Assembly: GCA_020401865.1 (NCBI GenBank)
Contig: JADCAS010000013.1
Coordinates: 51,720-115,719 of the forward strand
Direction: 5' to 3'
Length of the DNA: 64,000 bases
Source of the DNA: Phenylobacterium sp.
Lineage (GTDB): Bacteria > Pseudomonadota > Alphaproteobacteria > Caulobacterales > Caulobacteraceae
The translations under genes were made by a program, and so were the position numbers. Within the stretch, counting starts at the first letter, position 1. Each line of letters starts with the position of its first letter. This document shows, one piece after another, positions 1 through 8,363 of the stretch. The notes beneath the pieces were generated by a model that was not told the origin of the DNA, made no database searches, and saw nothing but the letters and a program-made list of their open reading frames with translations.

Positions 1-1716
1 CTGCCCGGACCCCACGGGGCGCCGGACTTCTTCACACCGGCCGACATCGCCATGATCAGCGAGGTCGAATGGAAGGTGCACTACAATTCCAACCGAACGG
101 GGGTTCGCCTGGTGGGGCCCAGGCCGGAGTGGGCGCGCCGGGATGGCGGCGAGGCGGGCCTGCATCCCTCGAACATCCACGACAACGCCTACGCCGTCGG
201 CGCGGTCGACTTCACCGGCGACATGCCGATCATCCTGGGACCCGACGGCCCGTCCCTGGGTGGCTTCGTCTGTCCCTTTGTGGTGATCGCCGCCGACCTG
301 TGGAAGGTCGGCCAGCTCGCGCCTGGCGACGCCTTGCGCTTCCAGGTGGTCTCGGACGCCGAGGCGGCCCGGGCCGAGGCTGAGCAGGAGGCCCTGCTGG
401 GGCTTGCCGCGCCCGAACCGCGCCGCAGCCCGCCGGCGGTCGACGACCAGGGGGTCCTGGCTCGCCTGAACGCCCATGGCGCCCGGCCGGAGGTCACTTA
501 CCGGCGGCAGGGCGACCGGAACCTCCTGGTCGAGTACGGCCCGATCGTCCTGGACCTGGAGCTGCGGCTGCGGGTCCACGCCCTCTACCTCGAACTGCAG
601 CGGATGGACCTGCCCGGCGTCATCGACCTGACCCCCGGGATCCGGTCGCTGCAGATCCGCTGCGACAACCGCGCGCTCGACCAGGCCCGGCTGCTCGACC
701 TCCTGCAGGAGGCCGAGGAGCGGCTGGGCGGCCTCGATGACTTCGAGACCCCGTCGCGGGTGGTCCACCTGCCGCTGTCCTGGAAGGACCCGGCGATCTA
801 CGAGACCATCGACAAGTACGTGCAGGCGGTCCGGGACGATGCGCCCTGGTGTCCGGACAACATCGAATTCATTCGAAGGATCAATGGACTGGCGTCGGTT
901 GATGATGTGCAACGCATCGTCTTCGACGCCGAGTACCTGGTCATGGGCCTGGGCGACGTCTACCTCGGGGCGCCCGTGGCCACCCCCGTGGACCCCCGCC
1001 ACCGCCTGGTGACGACCAAATACAATCCCGCCCGCACCTGGACGCCGCCCAACGTGGTGGGCATCGGCGGCGCCTACATGTGCATCTATGGCATGGAGGG
1101 GCCGGGCGGGTACCAGCTCTTCGGCCGCACGATCCAGGTCTGGAACACCTGGCGCCAGACCGACGTCTTTACAGGGGGAAAGCCCTGGCTCCTGCGCTTC
1201 TTCGACCGGGTGAAGTTCTTCCCTGTCAGCCACGAGGCCCTCACCGAGGCCCGGCGCGACTTTCCCCTCGGCCGCTATCCGGTGCAGATCGAGGAGGGCG
1301 TCTTCCGCCTTTCGGACTACCGCCGGCTCCTGGCGGACAACGCCGACGGGATCGCCGCCTTCGAGCGCCGGCGCCAGCAGGCCTTCGACGCCGAGCGCGC
1401 CGACTGGGAGGCGAAGGGCGAGTTCGCCCGGGTCGAGGCGCTGACCGCGGAAACCTCCGACGCTGGCCCCTCTGATGCAGTCACGGCGCCGGAAGGCTGC
1501 GAACTCGTCGAGGCCCCTCTGGGCGGCAGCGTCTGGAAGGTCCGGGTCGAGCCGGGAGACCGCGTCGAGGCTGGCGACGTTATCGCCGTCATCGAGGCCA
1601 TGAAGACCGAGTGCGACGTCCCCAGTCCGACCGCAGGTGTGGTGAGGGCGGTCTACGCCCGCGAGAAGGATGCGGTCGCGGCCGGCGCGCCGATTATCGC
1701 CCTGGAGACCACATGA
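1..1716 (+). CDS. Urea/guanidine-type biotin carboxylase, C-terminal part (5' end outside window)
   Basis: The frame is open from base 1, so this is the C-terminal 571 residues of a longer protein. The order is that of urea carboxylase: a KipA/AHS2-type carboxyltransferase segment (about residues 15-150), a KipI/AHS1-type segment (about 160-440) and a biotinyl domain. The biotin-accepting lysine lies in EAMKTE (Lys codon 1603-1605). The enzyme carboxylates urea or guanidine with ATP and bicarbonate, and the product is then hydrolysed by the next gene, with which it overlaps by ATGA. Many enzymes annotated urea carboxylase are now known to prefer guanidine; the sequence seen here cannot decide. 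The biotin carboxylase domain must lie upstream of the window. Confidence 0.9.
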   Translation: MPGPHGAPDFFTPADIAMISEVEWKVHYNSNRTGVRLVGPRPEWARRDGGEAGLHPSNIHDNAYAVGAVDFTGDMPIILGPDGPSLGGFVCPFVVIAADLWKVGQLAPGDALRFQVVSDAEAARAEAEQEALLGLAAPEPRRSPPAVDDQGVLARLNAHGARPEVTYRRQGDRNLLVEYGPIVLDLELRLRVHALYLELQRMDLPGVIDLTPGIRSLQIRCDNRALDQARLLDLLQEAEERLGGLDDFETPSRVVHLPLSWKDPAIYETIDKYVQAVRDDAPWCPDNIEFIRRINGLASVDDVQRIVFDAEYLVMGLGDVYLGAPVATPVDPRHRLVTTKYNPARTWTPPNVVGIGGAYMCIYGMEGPGGYQLFGRTIQVWNTWRQTDVFTGGKPWLLRFFDRVKFFPVSHEALTEARRDFPLGRYPVQIEEGVFRLSDYRRLLADNADGIAAFERRRQQAFDAERADWEAKGEFARVEALTAETSDAGPSDAVTAPEGCELVEAPLGGSVWKVRVEPGDRVEAGDVIAVIEAMKTECDVPSPTAGVVRAVYAREKDAVAAGAPIIALETT

Positions 1717-3416
1717 ACGCCGTAGACGCCGCCCGCCGGGCCCTTGACCGCATCGCCGCCTACGATGCGGTCCAGCCCCAGGCCTGGATCGCGCGCTTCA
1801 GCGAGGAGGCGGTCCTGGTCGCCGCCGCGGAGGTCGATCGACGGGCGGCGGCCGGCGAGGTCCTGCCCCTGGCCGGCCTGACCTTTGCGGTGAAGGACAA
1901 TATCGACCTGGCGGGCCTGCCCACGACGGCGGCCTGTCCCGCCTTCACCTATTCGCCCGGGACGTCGGCGACGGTCGTTGCGCGCCTCCTGGACGCGGGC
2001 GCCGTGGCGGTCGGCAAGACCAATCTGGACCAGTTCGCCACAGGCCTTGTGGGGACGCGCAGCCCGCATGGGGCTCCCGCCTGCGTCTTCAACCGCGACT
2101 ATGTCTCCGGCGGCTCCAGTTCCGGCTCGGCGGTGGCCGTAGCGGCTGGGCTCGTCGATTTCGCCCTCGGGACGGACACGGCGGGCTCAGGCCGGGTGCC
2201 TGCGGCCTTCAATGGTCTGGTGGGCTTCAAGCCGTCCAGGGGCCGGTGGAGCACCCAGGGGCTGGTTCCCGCCTGCCGGTCCCTGGACTGCATCAGCGTC
2301 TTCACCCCCGACGCCGCCCTGGCCCTGCGGGTCGACGCGGTCCTCGCAGATCTTGATCCCGGAGACGACTTCTCGCGGCCAACCCGGAACGTCCCCCTGC
2401 CGGCGCGCGCCCGATACGGCGTTCCCCGGGTGGACCAGCTCAACTTCCTGGGGGATTCGGAGTCCGCCGCCCTTTACCGGTCCGCCCTCAAGCGCCTCGA
2501 CGGCGACGTCGTCGAGGTCGACATCGCACCCCTTCTGGAGGCGGCCCGTCTGCTCTATGCGGGTCCCTACGTGGCCGAGCGCACGGCGGCGATGAAGGAC
2601 CTGCTGGCCCGGAACGCCACCGCCGTTCATCCGGTCGTCCGGGCCATCGTCCAGGCGGGTGCAGGGCTCTCCGCTGTCGAGGCCTACGAGGGGCAGTACG
2701 CCCTGGCTGCCTGCGCCCGCGCCGCCGAAGCCATCTGGAGCGCCGCCGACGTCCTGGTCCTGCCCACCACCGGGACCATCTATCGCATCGCCGAGGTTCT
2801 GGCGGAGCCCTTCGCCCTCAACGCCAACCTTGGCCTCTACACCAACTTTGTGAACCTCCTGGACCTGTCAGCCGTCGCCGTCCCGGCGGGCTTCCGGGCC
2901 AATGGCACGGGCTTCGGGATCAGCCTGATCGCACCGGCCTGGACCGACGCCGCCCTCCTGGACCTGGCCGGGGCTTTTGCGAGAACGAAACCATCGCCCG
3001 GCCGGCCGCCCCTGGATCTGGGGGAGGCGGAGAGGGGGGTGAAGCTGTGCGTGGTCGGCGCCCACCTGCACGGCATGCCCCTGCACTGGCACCTGACTTC
3101 GCGGAACGCCCGGCTGGTCGCCCGTACTCGCACCGCCCCCTGCTATCGACTTTACGCCATGGCGGGCTCCACCCCGCCCAAGCCCGCCCTCGTCCATGAC
3201 GAGACGGGCGGGTCGCTCGAGGTCGAGGTCTACGAACTGGGTGTGGAGGCCTTCGGGTCCTTCACGGTCGAGGTTCCGGCGCCTCTGGCGATCGGGACGG
3301 TGACCCTGGAAGACGGCTCGCAGGTCAAGGGCTTCGTGGCCGAGCCTCGCGCCATGACGGGCGCCCAGGACATCACCCATCTGGGCGGTTGGCGCGCCTA
3401 CATCGCCAGCCTCTGA
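1713..3416 (+). CDS. atzF: Allophanate hydrolase
   Basis: Amidase-signature enzyme of 567 residues that hydrolyses allophanate to ammonium and CO2, the second step after urea or guanidine carboxylation. The Ser-cisSer-Lys triad is visible: Lys61 in AVKDN, Ser135 in GGSSSGS and Ser159 in TDTAGSG. A C-terminal domain of about 120 residues (from roughly 445) is the one that typifies AtzF rather than plain amidases. The ATG at 1713 overlaps the carboxylase stop, so the two are translationally coupled. The reading frame is open about 100 bases further upstream, but that part lies inside the carboxylase gene. It ends four bases from the convergent ABC operon. Confidence 0.9.
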   Translation: MNAVDAARRALDRIAAYDAVQPQAWIARFSEEAVLVAAAEVDRRAAAGEVLPLAGLTFAVKDNIDLAGLPTTAACPAFTYSPGTSATVVARLLDAGAVAVGKTNLDQFATGLVGTRSPHGAPACVFNRDYVSGGSSSGSAVAVAAGLVDFALGTDTAGSGRVPAAFNGLVGFKPSRGRWSTQGLVPACRSLDCISVFTPDAALALRVDAVLADLDPGDDFSRPTRNVPLPARARYGVPRVDQLNFLGDSESAALYRSALKRLDGDVVEVDIAPLLEAARLLYAGPYVAERTAAMKDLLARNATAVHPVVRAIVQAGAGLSAVEAYEGQYALAACARAAEAIWSAADVLVLPTTGTIYRIAEVLAEPFALNANLGLYTNFVNLLDLSAVAVPAGFRANGTGFGISLIAPAWTDAALLDLAGAFARTKPSPGRPPLDLGEAERGVKLCVVGAHLHGMPLHWHLTSRNARLVARTRTAPCYRLYAMAGSTPPKPALVHDETGGSLEVEVYELGVEAFGSFTVEVPAPLAIGTVTLEDGSQVKGFVAEPRAMTGAQDITHLGGWRAYIASL

Positions 3417-3419
3417 GGA

Positions 3420-4205
3420 TCAGGCCGCCGCAGGCTCGCGGGCGCCGAAGGCGAGGATCTCCGCCGGCGGCCGCCGGTTCTTGCCCGTGAGCGGGAAGTC
3501 GTAGACCGCCGAAGATCCAAATCTGTGCGGCGCGTGCGGGTCGTGGCGGCGCTTGTCGAAGGCCAGGACCCGGTCGCCGAGCTTGAAGGCCTCCTTGATG
3601 TCGTGGGTGACCATGAGGATGGTCAGCCCATGCTCCCGCCAGAGGCCGTCGATCAGGGCGTGCATGTCGAGCCGGATGCCCGGGTCCAGGGCGCCAAAGG
3701 GTTCGTCCAGCAGCAGGATGCGGGGCCTGCGGATCAGGGCCTGGGCGATGGCCAGCCTCTGTTGCATGCCGCCCGAGAGCTGCGCTGGGTAGGCGTCACG
3801 GCTGTCGGAAAGGCCGACCTTCTCCAGCATCTGCCCGGCCTCCTCCAGGGCGGCCTTCCGGCGGCGACCATAGAGCCGGCCCAGGAACATCGAGCCGGCG
3901 CAGTCGAGTGCGAAGGCGACGTTGTCGATCGCCGTCAGGTGGGGGAAGACCGAGTAGCGCTGGAAGACGACGCCCCGCTCGGGGCCAGGCTCGGGAGTCA
4001 GGGGCGCGCCATCCAGGAGGATGTGGCCACGGGTCGGGGCTTCCTGGCCGATGATCAGACGCAGGAAGGTGCTCTTCCCGGCCCCGGAGGGCCCGACGAT
4101 GGAGACAAAGCTCCCGCGCGCGATGTCGAGGCTGACCTTCTCGAGGACGATCTTGTCGCCGTACTCGACCCACACGTCTCGAAGGGAAAGGATGGGATCG
4201 CTCAT
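3420..4205 (-). CDS. ABC transporter ATPase, nitrate/taurine/guanidine type
   Basis: A 261-residue nucleotide-binding subunit of an importer of the SsuB/TauB/NrtD family. Walker A GPSGAGKST, Q-loop VVFQRYSVF, signature LSGGMQQR, Walker B ILLLDEPFGALDP and H-loop THD are all present. The start is set by the ATGA overlap with the permease stop at 4202-4205; the open frame continues to 4868, but only inside the permease gene. It is the last gene of a reverse-strand operon (lipoprotein, permease, ATPase) that ends tail-to-tail with allophanate hydrolase. Importers of this type next to carboxylase and allophanate hydrolase genes commonly carry the nitrogenous substrate; the ligand here is inferred, not seen. 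Confidence 0.88.
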   Translation of the reverse strand: MSDPILSLRDVWVEYGDKIVLEKVSLDIARGSFVSIVGPSGAGKSTFLRLIIGQEAPTRGHILLDGAPLTPEPGPERGVVFQRYSVFPHLTAIDNVAFALDCAGSMFLGRLYGRRRKAALEEAGQMLEKVGLSDSRDAYPAQLSGGMQQRLAIAQALIRRPRILLLDEPFGALDPGIRLDMHALIDGLWREHGLTILMVTHDIKEAFKLGDRVLAFDKRRHDPHAPHRFGSSAVYDFPLTGKNRRPPAEILAFGAREPAAA

Positions 4206-5023
4206 TCTGCGCCCTTTGCGTGATCCCAGGGGAAGAATCGCCGGCTGATCCAGGCCAGGGTCACGTCCATCATCACCGCGAGGAGGGAGATCCAGGCGAC
4301 GTAGGGCAGGATGACGTCCATCGCGAGATACCGCCGGACCAGGAAGATCCGGTAGCCGAGGCCCACGTCCGAGGCGATGGCCTCCGCAGCGATCAGGAAC
4401 ACCCATGCCGGGCCGAGGGAGAGCCTCAGGCCCTTCAGCAGCTTCGGCATGGCCTGGGGCAGGGCGAGGCGAAGGGCGATCTGCCAGGTGGAAGCTCCCA
4501 AGGTCTGCGCCTTCACCATCTGCTCTTCCGGGATGGCGCTCACCTGGCTGGCCAGGTCCCGGACCATGAAGGGCGCGATGCCGATGGCGATCAGCGCCAC
4601 CTTGGCTGTCTCCCCCAGGCCCATGACGATGAACAGGACCGGCAGGACGGCGATGGGCGGGATCACGGCGATGGCCGCCACGAGGGGCCCCAGGGTCGCC
4701 CTGACGATGGGCAGCAAGCCCAGGACCAGGCCCAGCACCAGGGTCGATCCCGTGGCGATGCCGATGCCCAGACCCAGGCGGGTCAGGCTGGCCAGGGTAT
4801 CGGCGATCAGGGGCACGGCGCCCGTGACCGGATCGACGCTCATCGCCATCCGCTGCCATGCGGCCCACATGTCCCCCGGCGACGGCAGGATCTTGTCGGT
4901 GGGGTTCACCGAATGACGCGCCGCCGAAGCCACGAGGTAGGCGAGGGCGACAAGCAGGAGCGGCGCCGCGCCCAGGAAGATGCGTCCGCTCCTGCCGGGC
5001 CTGATGTTCACCAAACGGCGCAT
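4202..5023 (-). CDS. ABC transporter permease, SsuC/TauC type
   Basis: Inner-membrane permease of 273 residues with an N-terminal anchor (about 15-33) and further hydrophobic segments. The cytoplasmic coupling loop reads about EEQMVKAQTLGAS..., the EAA motif of binding-protein-dependent importers (around residues 165-185). It lies between the lipoprotein gene (22 bases upstream) and the ATPase gene (ATGA overlap), giving a complete importer. Length and topology fit the SsuC/TauC/NrtB family. Confidence 0.88.
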   Translation of the reverse strand: MRRLVNIRPGRSGRIFLGAAPLLLVALAYLVASAARHSVNPTDKILPSPGDMWAAWQRMAMSVDPVTGAVPLIADTLASLTRLGLGIGIATGSTLVLGLVLGLLPIVRATLGPLVAAIAVIPPIAVLPVLFIVMGLGETAKVALIAIGIAPFMVRDLASQVSAIPEEQMVKAQTLGASTWQIALRLALPQAMPKLLKGLRLSLGPAWVFLIAAEAIASDVGLGYRIFLVRRYLAMDVILPYVAWISLLAVMMDVTLAWISRRFFPWDHAKGAE

Positions 5024-5045
5024 GGGGGTGTCCCCTTGAGGCCTG

Positions 5046-6140
5046 CTAGAGTGTGCCCGCCGCCGCCATGGCCATGTAGCTGGGGTCGAACCGCAGCTTG
5101 ATGTTGTTCGCGTCCCCCTGGACCACCCCGTTGGGGAAGGTGATGCCGATGGCGTCGACAGACGTCGCCCCCTGACCGAACAGGCCCTCGGCGAAGCTGA
5201 ACTTGCGCACCCTGTCGCTGGCGGTCACCGCAGCGGGACTGTTGACGTAGGCCACCGCGTCCGCCGGCTTATAGTACATGTAGGTGGTCGCCAGCTGGGC
5301 GTCGTAGCCGGGAAGGTCCGTCCCCGACAGGGAGGCCATGGCCGTGCGGGCGGCGATCGCGGCCGGCGAGGTCCCCTGCATCAACTCCAGCACCTCGTAC
5401 CAGATGCCCACCAGCGCCTTGCCGAAATCGGGGTTCTCCTTCAGGCGCTCCGTGGAGGCGACCATCATGTCCAGGATCTCCCCCGGAATCTTCGAGGAGT
5501 CGAATACGAGGTTGGCGTCCGGCATGGCGTCGATCTCGCGCAGCATGGGGTTCCAGGTCGCCATGGCCTTGACGTCGCCGGTCGGCCAGGCCGCCACCGC
5601 GTCGGCGTCGGAGGTGTTGACCAGCTTCACGTCCGACTGCTTGAGGCCTACGCTCTCCAGGGCCCGCGCCAGGAAGTACTGCGAGACCGAGCCCTGGACC
5701 AGATTGACCGGAAGCCCCTTGATCTCGGCTAGGCTCTTCCTGCCCTTCAGAAGGACGCCGTCATTGCCATTCGAGTAGTCGCCGACGATCAGGGCCGTGG
5801 TGTCGACCCCGCCCGCCGCCGGCAGGGTCAGGGCGTCCATGTTGGTCGAGGTGACGGCGTCGAGTTTGCCCGCCGTGAACTGGTTCAGGCTCTCCACATA
5901 GTCATTTATCTGAATGAGGTTGATGGTGATGCCGTACTTGTCGGCCCATTTTTTCACGATCCCGGTCTGCAGGGCATAGGGCCAGGGCATCCATCCGGCG
6001 TAGATGGTCCAGCCGACGGTGTAGGTCTTGCCTGTCGCCCCGCTCTTCGTCTGCTCGCCTGTCTTGCCGGTACAGGCCGCCAGCAGCGTCATCGCCGCGC
6101 CCGCAAGCAATGTCCGCCGGTTCCAGTTCGCGCTCGCCAT
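5046..6140 (-). CDS. ABC transporter substrate-binding lipoprotein (NMT1/TauA type)
   Basis: A 364-residue periplasmic binding protein. The N-terminus has a twin-arginine-like NRRTLL stretch followed by a hydrophobic run and a lipobox ending LLAAC, with the lipidated cysteine at residue 23. I placed the start at the ATG complementary to 6138-6140, because the upstream extension to 6428 crosses the divergent promoter region and would bury the signal sequence. The mature part resembles NMT1/TauA/SsuA-like proteins that bind small nitrogen or sulfur compounds. One TATTAC-N14-GTAACA site lies about 50 bases upstream of the ATG. Confidence 0.86.
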   Translation of the reverse strand: MASANWNRRTLLAGAAMTLLAACTGKTGEQTKSGATGKTYTVGWTIYAGWMPWPYALQTGIVKKWADKYGITINLIQINDYVESLNQFTAGKLDAVTSTNMDALTLPAAGGVDTTALIVGDYSNGNDGVLLKGRKSLAEIKGLPVNLVQGSVSQYFLARALESVGLKQSDVKLVNTSDADAVAAWPTGDVKAMATWNPMLREIDAMPDANLVFDSSKIPGEILDMMVASTERLKENPDFGKALVGIWYEVLELMQGTSPAAIAARTAMASLSGTDLPGYDAQLATTYMYYKPADAVAYVNSPAAVTASDRVRKFSFAEGLFGQGATSVDAIGITFPNGVVQGDANNIKLRFDPSYMAMAAAGTL

Positions 6141-6188
6141 CCACAACCCCTCTTGAGTGGTTCTTCGTCGCCGAAGCGACCATGACGG

Positions 6189-6214
6189 TATTACGGACTG
6201 GTCAGATCGTAACA
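6189..6214. promoter_or_regulatory. Operator-like site A, TATTAC-N14-GTAACA
   Basis: An inverted repeat with arms TATTAC (6189-6194) and GTAACA (6209-6214) separated by 14 bases. It lies about 50 bases upstream of the binding-lipoprotein start. The arms and spacer length match site B at the other end of the same intergenic region, and the spacers share TGGTC and GATC. A dimeric repressor or activator is the natural reading. No promoter hexamers could be assigned with confidence. Confidence 0.55.
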
Positions 6215-6342
6215 TTCCAGCGACCCGGCGCCCCGTGACTGCAGTTTGGGTTGAGGCGCCCGAAAACTGTGCGTTGGGCGCCTTTTGCGCATCCTGATCA
6301 ATCAGATCGCCGATCAGCGACCGCGTCGAAGGCGGGCGGGTT

Positions 6343-6370
6343 TTATTACCATGGTCGCGATCCGTAATAA
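6343..6370. promoter_or_regulatory. Operator-like site B, TTATTAC-N14-GTAATAA
   Basis: A perfect 7-bp inverted repeat, TTATTAC (6343-6349) and GTAATAA (6364-6370), with 14 bases between. Arm centres are 21 bp apart, about two helical turns, as expected for a dimeric helix-turn-helix protein. It ends 26 bases before the TTG start chosen for the oxygenase and would overlap the alternative ATG at 6370. With site A it brackets the divergent region between importer and oxygenase. Confidence 0.6.
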
Positions 6371-6396
6371 TGCCGACGCCAAAACGGAGGTCCTCC

Positions 6397-7422
6397 TTGA
6401 ACCGCGACTTCAGGTCCATTCCGGTCATTAATATCGAAGGTCTGGGGTCGTCCGACCCCGGTCGCCGCCGCGCTGTGGCGTCCGAGATCGAGGTCGCCGC
6501 CCGGGATGTCGGTTTCTTCTACGTGACCGGACACGGCGTTCCGGAGTCGTCGCGACGACAGCTCGAAGCCGCCGCCCAAAGGTTCTTCGGGCTTCCCGCC
6601 CCCAAGAAGATGGAGGTCTACATCGGGCTTTCCGAGAACCACTCCGGCTATGTGCCGGAGGGCGAGGAGGTCTTTTCCAGCGGGAAGATCGACCGGAAGG
6701 AAGCCTTCGACGTGGGCCTGGACTACGACGGCCCGCCCCGGGGCGGCATGCTGGGGCCGAACCTGTGGCCGGATCTGGAGGGATTCAAGGCGGATGTCGG
6801 GGCCTATTACGCCCAGGTGCAGGCCCTCGCGCGGATCCTCTTCCGAGGCTTCGCCCTTGCGCTTGGGCAGCCCGAGGACTTCTTCGAGGCGCGGCTCTCG
6901 GCGCCGCCCGCCCAGCTGCGCCTGATCCACTATCCGTTCGATCCGGATGCTGTCGATGCAGAGGGCATCGGCGCCCATACCGACTATGAGTGCTTCACCA
7001 TCCTCTACTCCACAGCGCCCGGTCTTGAGGTCCTGAACGGCGCCGGGGAGTGGATCGATGCTCCGCCGCTTCCAGGCGGGTTCATCATCAACATCGGCGA
7101 CATGATCGAGACCTGGTCGAACGGGGCCTTCGTGGCCACGAGCCACCGGGTTCGGAAGGTCTCCGCAGAGCGCTATTCCTTTCCGTTCTTCGCCACCTGC
7201 GACTACGACACCGCCGTCGAACCCCTGCCCGGTTTCGTGACCGCGGACCGGCCCGCGCGATATCCCCGGATCATCTCCGGGGAACATCTCTTCGCCCAGA
7301 CCGCCCAGACCTTCGGATACCTCAAGAAGCGCATCGCGGCCGGCGCCGTCATCCTGCCGGAGGGCGCCCAGGCCCTGGAAAGCTTCGGCCAGCAGGCCCG
7401 CGCCAAGTCCGCCGTCCGATGA
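6397..7422 (+). CDS. Isopenicillin-N-synthase-like 2OG-Fe(II) oxygenase
   Basis: A 341-residue non-haem iron oxygenase of the IPNS/ethylene-forming-enzyme superfamily. Iron ligands are His194 and Asp196 (AHTDY) and His250 (TSHRV); Arg259 and Ser261 form the R-x-S motif that holds 2-oxoglutarate. An N-terminal DIOX_N-like part precedes the jelly-roll core. I chose TTG at 6397 over ATG at 6370 because a strong GGAGG (6386-6390) sits six bases upstream, while the ATG has no ribosome site and overlaps an operator-like palindrome. It is divergent from the importer and overlaps the next gene by ATGA. Some relatives hydroxylate guanidino compounds and release guanidine, which would suit the carboxylase nearby, but the substrate is unknown. 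Confidence 0.85.
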   Translation: MNRDFRSIPVINIEGLGSSDPGRRRAVASEIEVAARDVGFFYVTGHGVPESSRRQLEAAAQRFFGLPAPKKMEVYIGLSENHSGYVPEGEEVFSSGKIDRKEAFDVGLDYDGPPRGGMLGPNLWPDLEGFKADVGAYYAQVQALARILFRGFALALGQPEDFFEARLSAPPAQLRLIHYPFDPDAVDAEGIGAHTDYECFTILYSTAPGLEVLNGAGEWIDAPPLPGGFIINIGDMIETWSNGAFVATSHRVRKVSAERYSFPFFATCDYDTAVEPLPGFVTADRPARYPRIISGEHLFAQTAQTFGYLKKRIAAGAVILPEGAQALESFGQQARAKSAVR

Positions 7423-8363
7423 GCCTGGAGATACTGGCGGTCACCCGTCCTTACGCTGAGCCTCTGGCCGTGCCGGCCTGGACGCTGGGCTGCTTCCACC
7501 GACGATGCATCACCTTCGCTACGGGGATCGAGGATACGTCGACGCGGGTCATCTGGGTCCAGAGCCATGGCTTGACCGCCGACCTCAGGCTCCCCCTTGT
7601 CCGTCCGGATGTCAGGGCCCGCGGCGACCTTCAGGCCTGCACCGCCAGCGAGCGGGCCGAATTGGCGCGGGGGGAAGGCTTCGTGGCCCGCACATCCTGG
7701 GACGGCGCCCTGATGCGATGGGACGCCTTCGCCGCCTTCCAGCCCTACGAAAAGTGGCCTGAGCCCGGCCGCCTGGAACGTGTCGGATCCTGCCTCGTGG
7801 AATGGGCGCCCAGCGGGATCTATGTGGAGGACTGGCGTCTCCAGCCGGGCGCCTCGGGACTGTCCGTGGGCCTGCAGCTGGTCTCCGAGACCGGGGCGGA
7901 CGGGGTCAGCCTGCCCAGGACCGGCGGACTGGTCATCGCCGGCGACCACGCCCTGATGCTCATCGCACGGCGAACACCCCTGCCGGAAGGGCGGGTCCAC
8001 GAGATCCTCACCGCCGAACCGGGTCTCTGGGAGGACGCTTTCGACTGCGAGGTCGCCTATGCGCAACGGCGTGACGGCGGCTGGCCCATCCAGCTGGCTG
8101 TAGACCCCTTCATGGAGGGGAGGGACCTCCTGGGGGGCGCCGTCTTTGGGGCGGATCCCAGTCGCGACCTCCTCGTCCAGCGGAACCCGGGCCCAGACGG
8201 CGCCTGGCGTGAGCGCATCTGGCGCATCGATACCCTGCGCGCGGACCTGGACGCCGAAGCCGATACACCCGCCCTGCCTGAGGGGATGGACTGGCTGACC
8301 CGGGAGACGGACGCCCTGGGCCTTGCGGGCCGGTCGCCGCCTAGAAGCGCTTCTGCAGGATGA
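7419..8363 (+). CDS. Conserved-looking protein of unknown function
   Basis: A 314-residue protein that I cannot assign to a family. Its ATG overlaps the oxygenase stop (ATGA), so it is almost certainly co-translated with it and may act on the same compound. No signal peptide, membrane segment or recognisable catalytic signature is visible. It is rich in Trp and Asp, with short alternating hydrophobic stretches that suggest beta strands (for example YVEDWRLQPG and QLVSETG), reminiscent of lipocalin-like or barrel-shaped proteins. Its last 23 bases overlap the convergent TonB-receptor gene. Confidence 0.72.
   Translation: MSLEILAVTRPYAEPLAVPAWTLGCFHRRCITFATGIEDTSTRVIWVQSHGLTADLRLPLVRPDVRARGDLQACTASERAELARGEGFVARTSWDGALMRWDAFAAFQPYEKWPEPGRLERVGSCLVEWAPSGIYVEDWRLQPGASGLSVGLQLVSETGADGVSLPRTGGLVIAGDHALMLIARRTPLPEGRVHEILTAEPGLWEDAFDCEVAYAQRRDGGWPIQLAVDPFMEGRDLLGGAVFGADPSRDLLVQRNPGPDGAWRERIWRIDTLRADLDAEADTPALPEGMDWLTRETDALGLAGRSPPRSASAG

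Noticed and set aside
6141..6396. Possible guanidine (ykkC) riboswitch between importer and oxygenase
   Set aside because: No ACCUAGGG-type core or paired ACGR motifs were seen on either strand; the region is explained better by two inverted-repeat operators.
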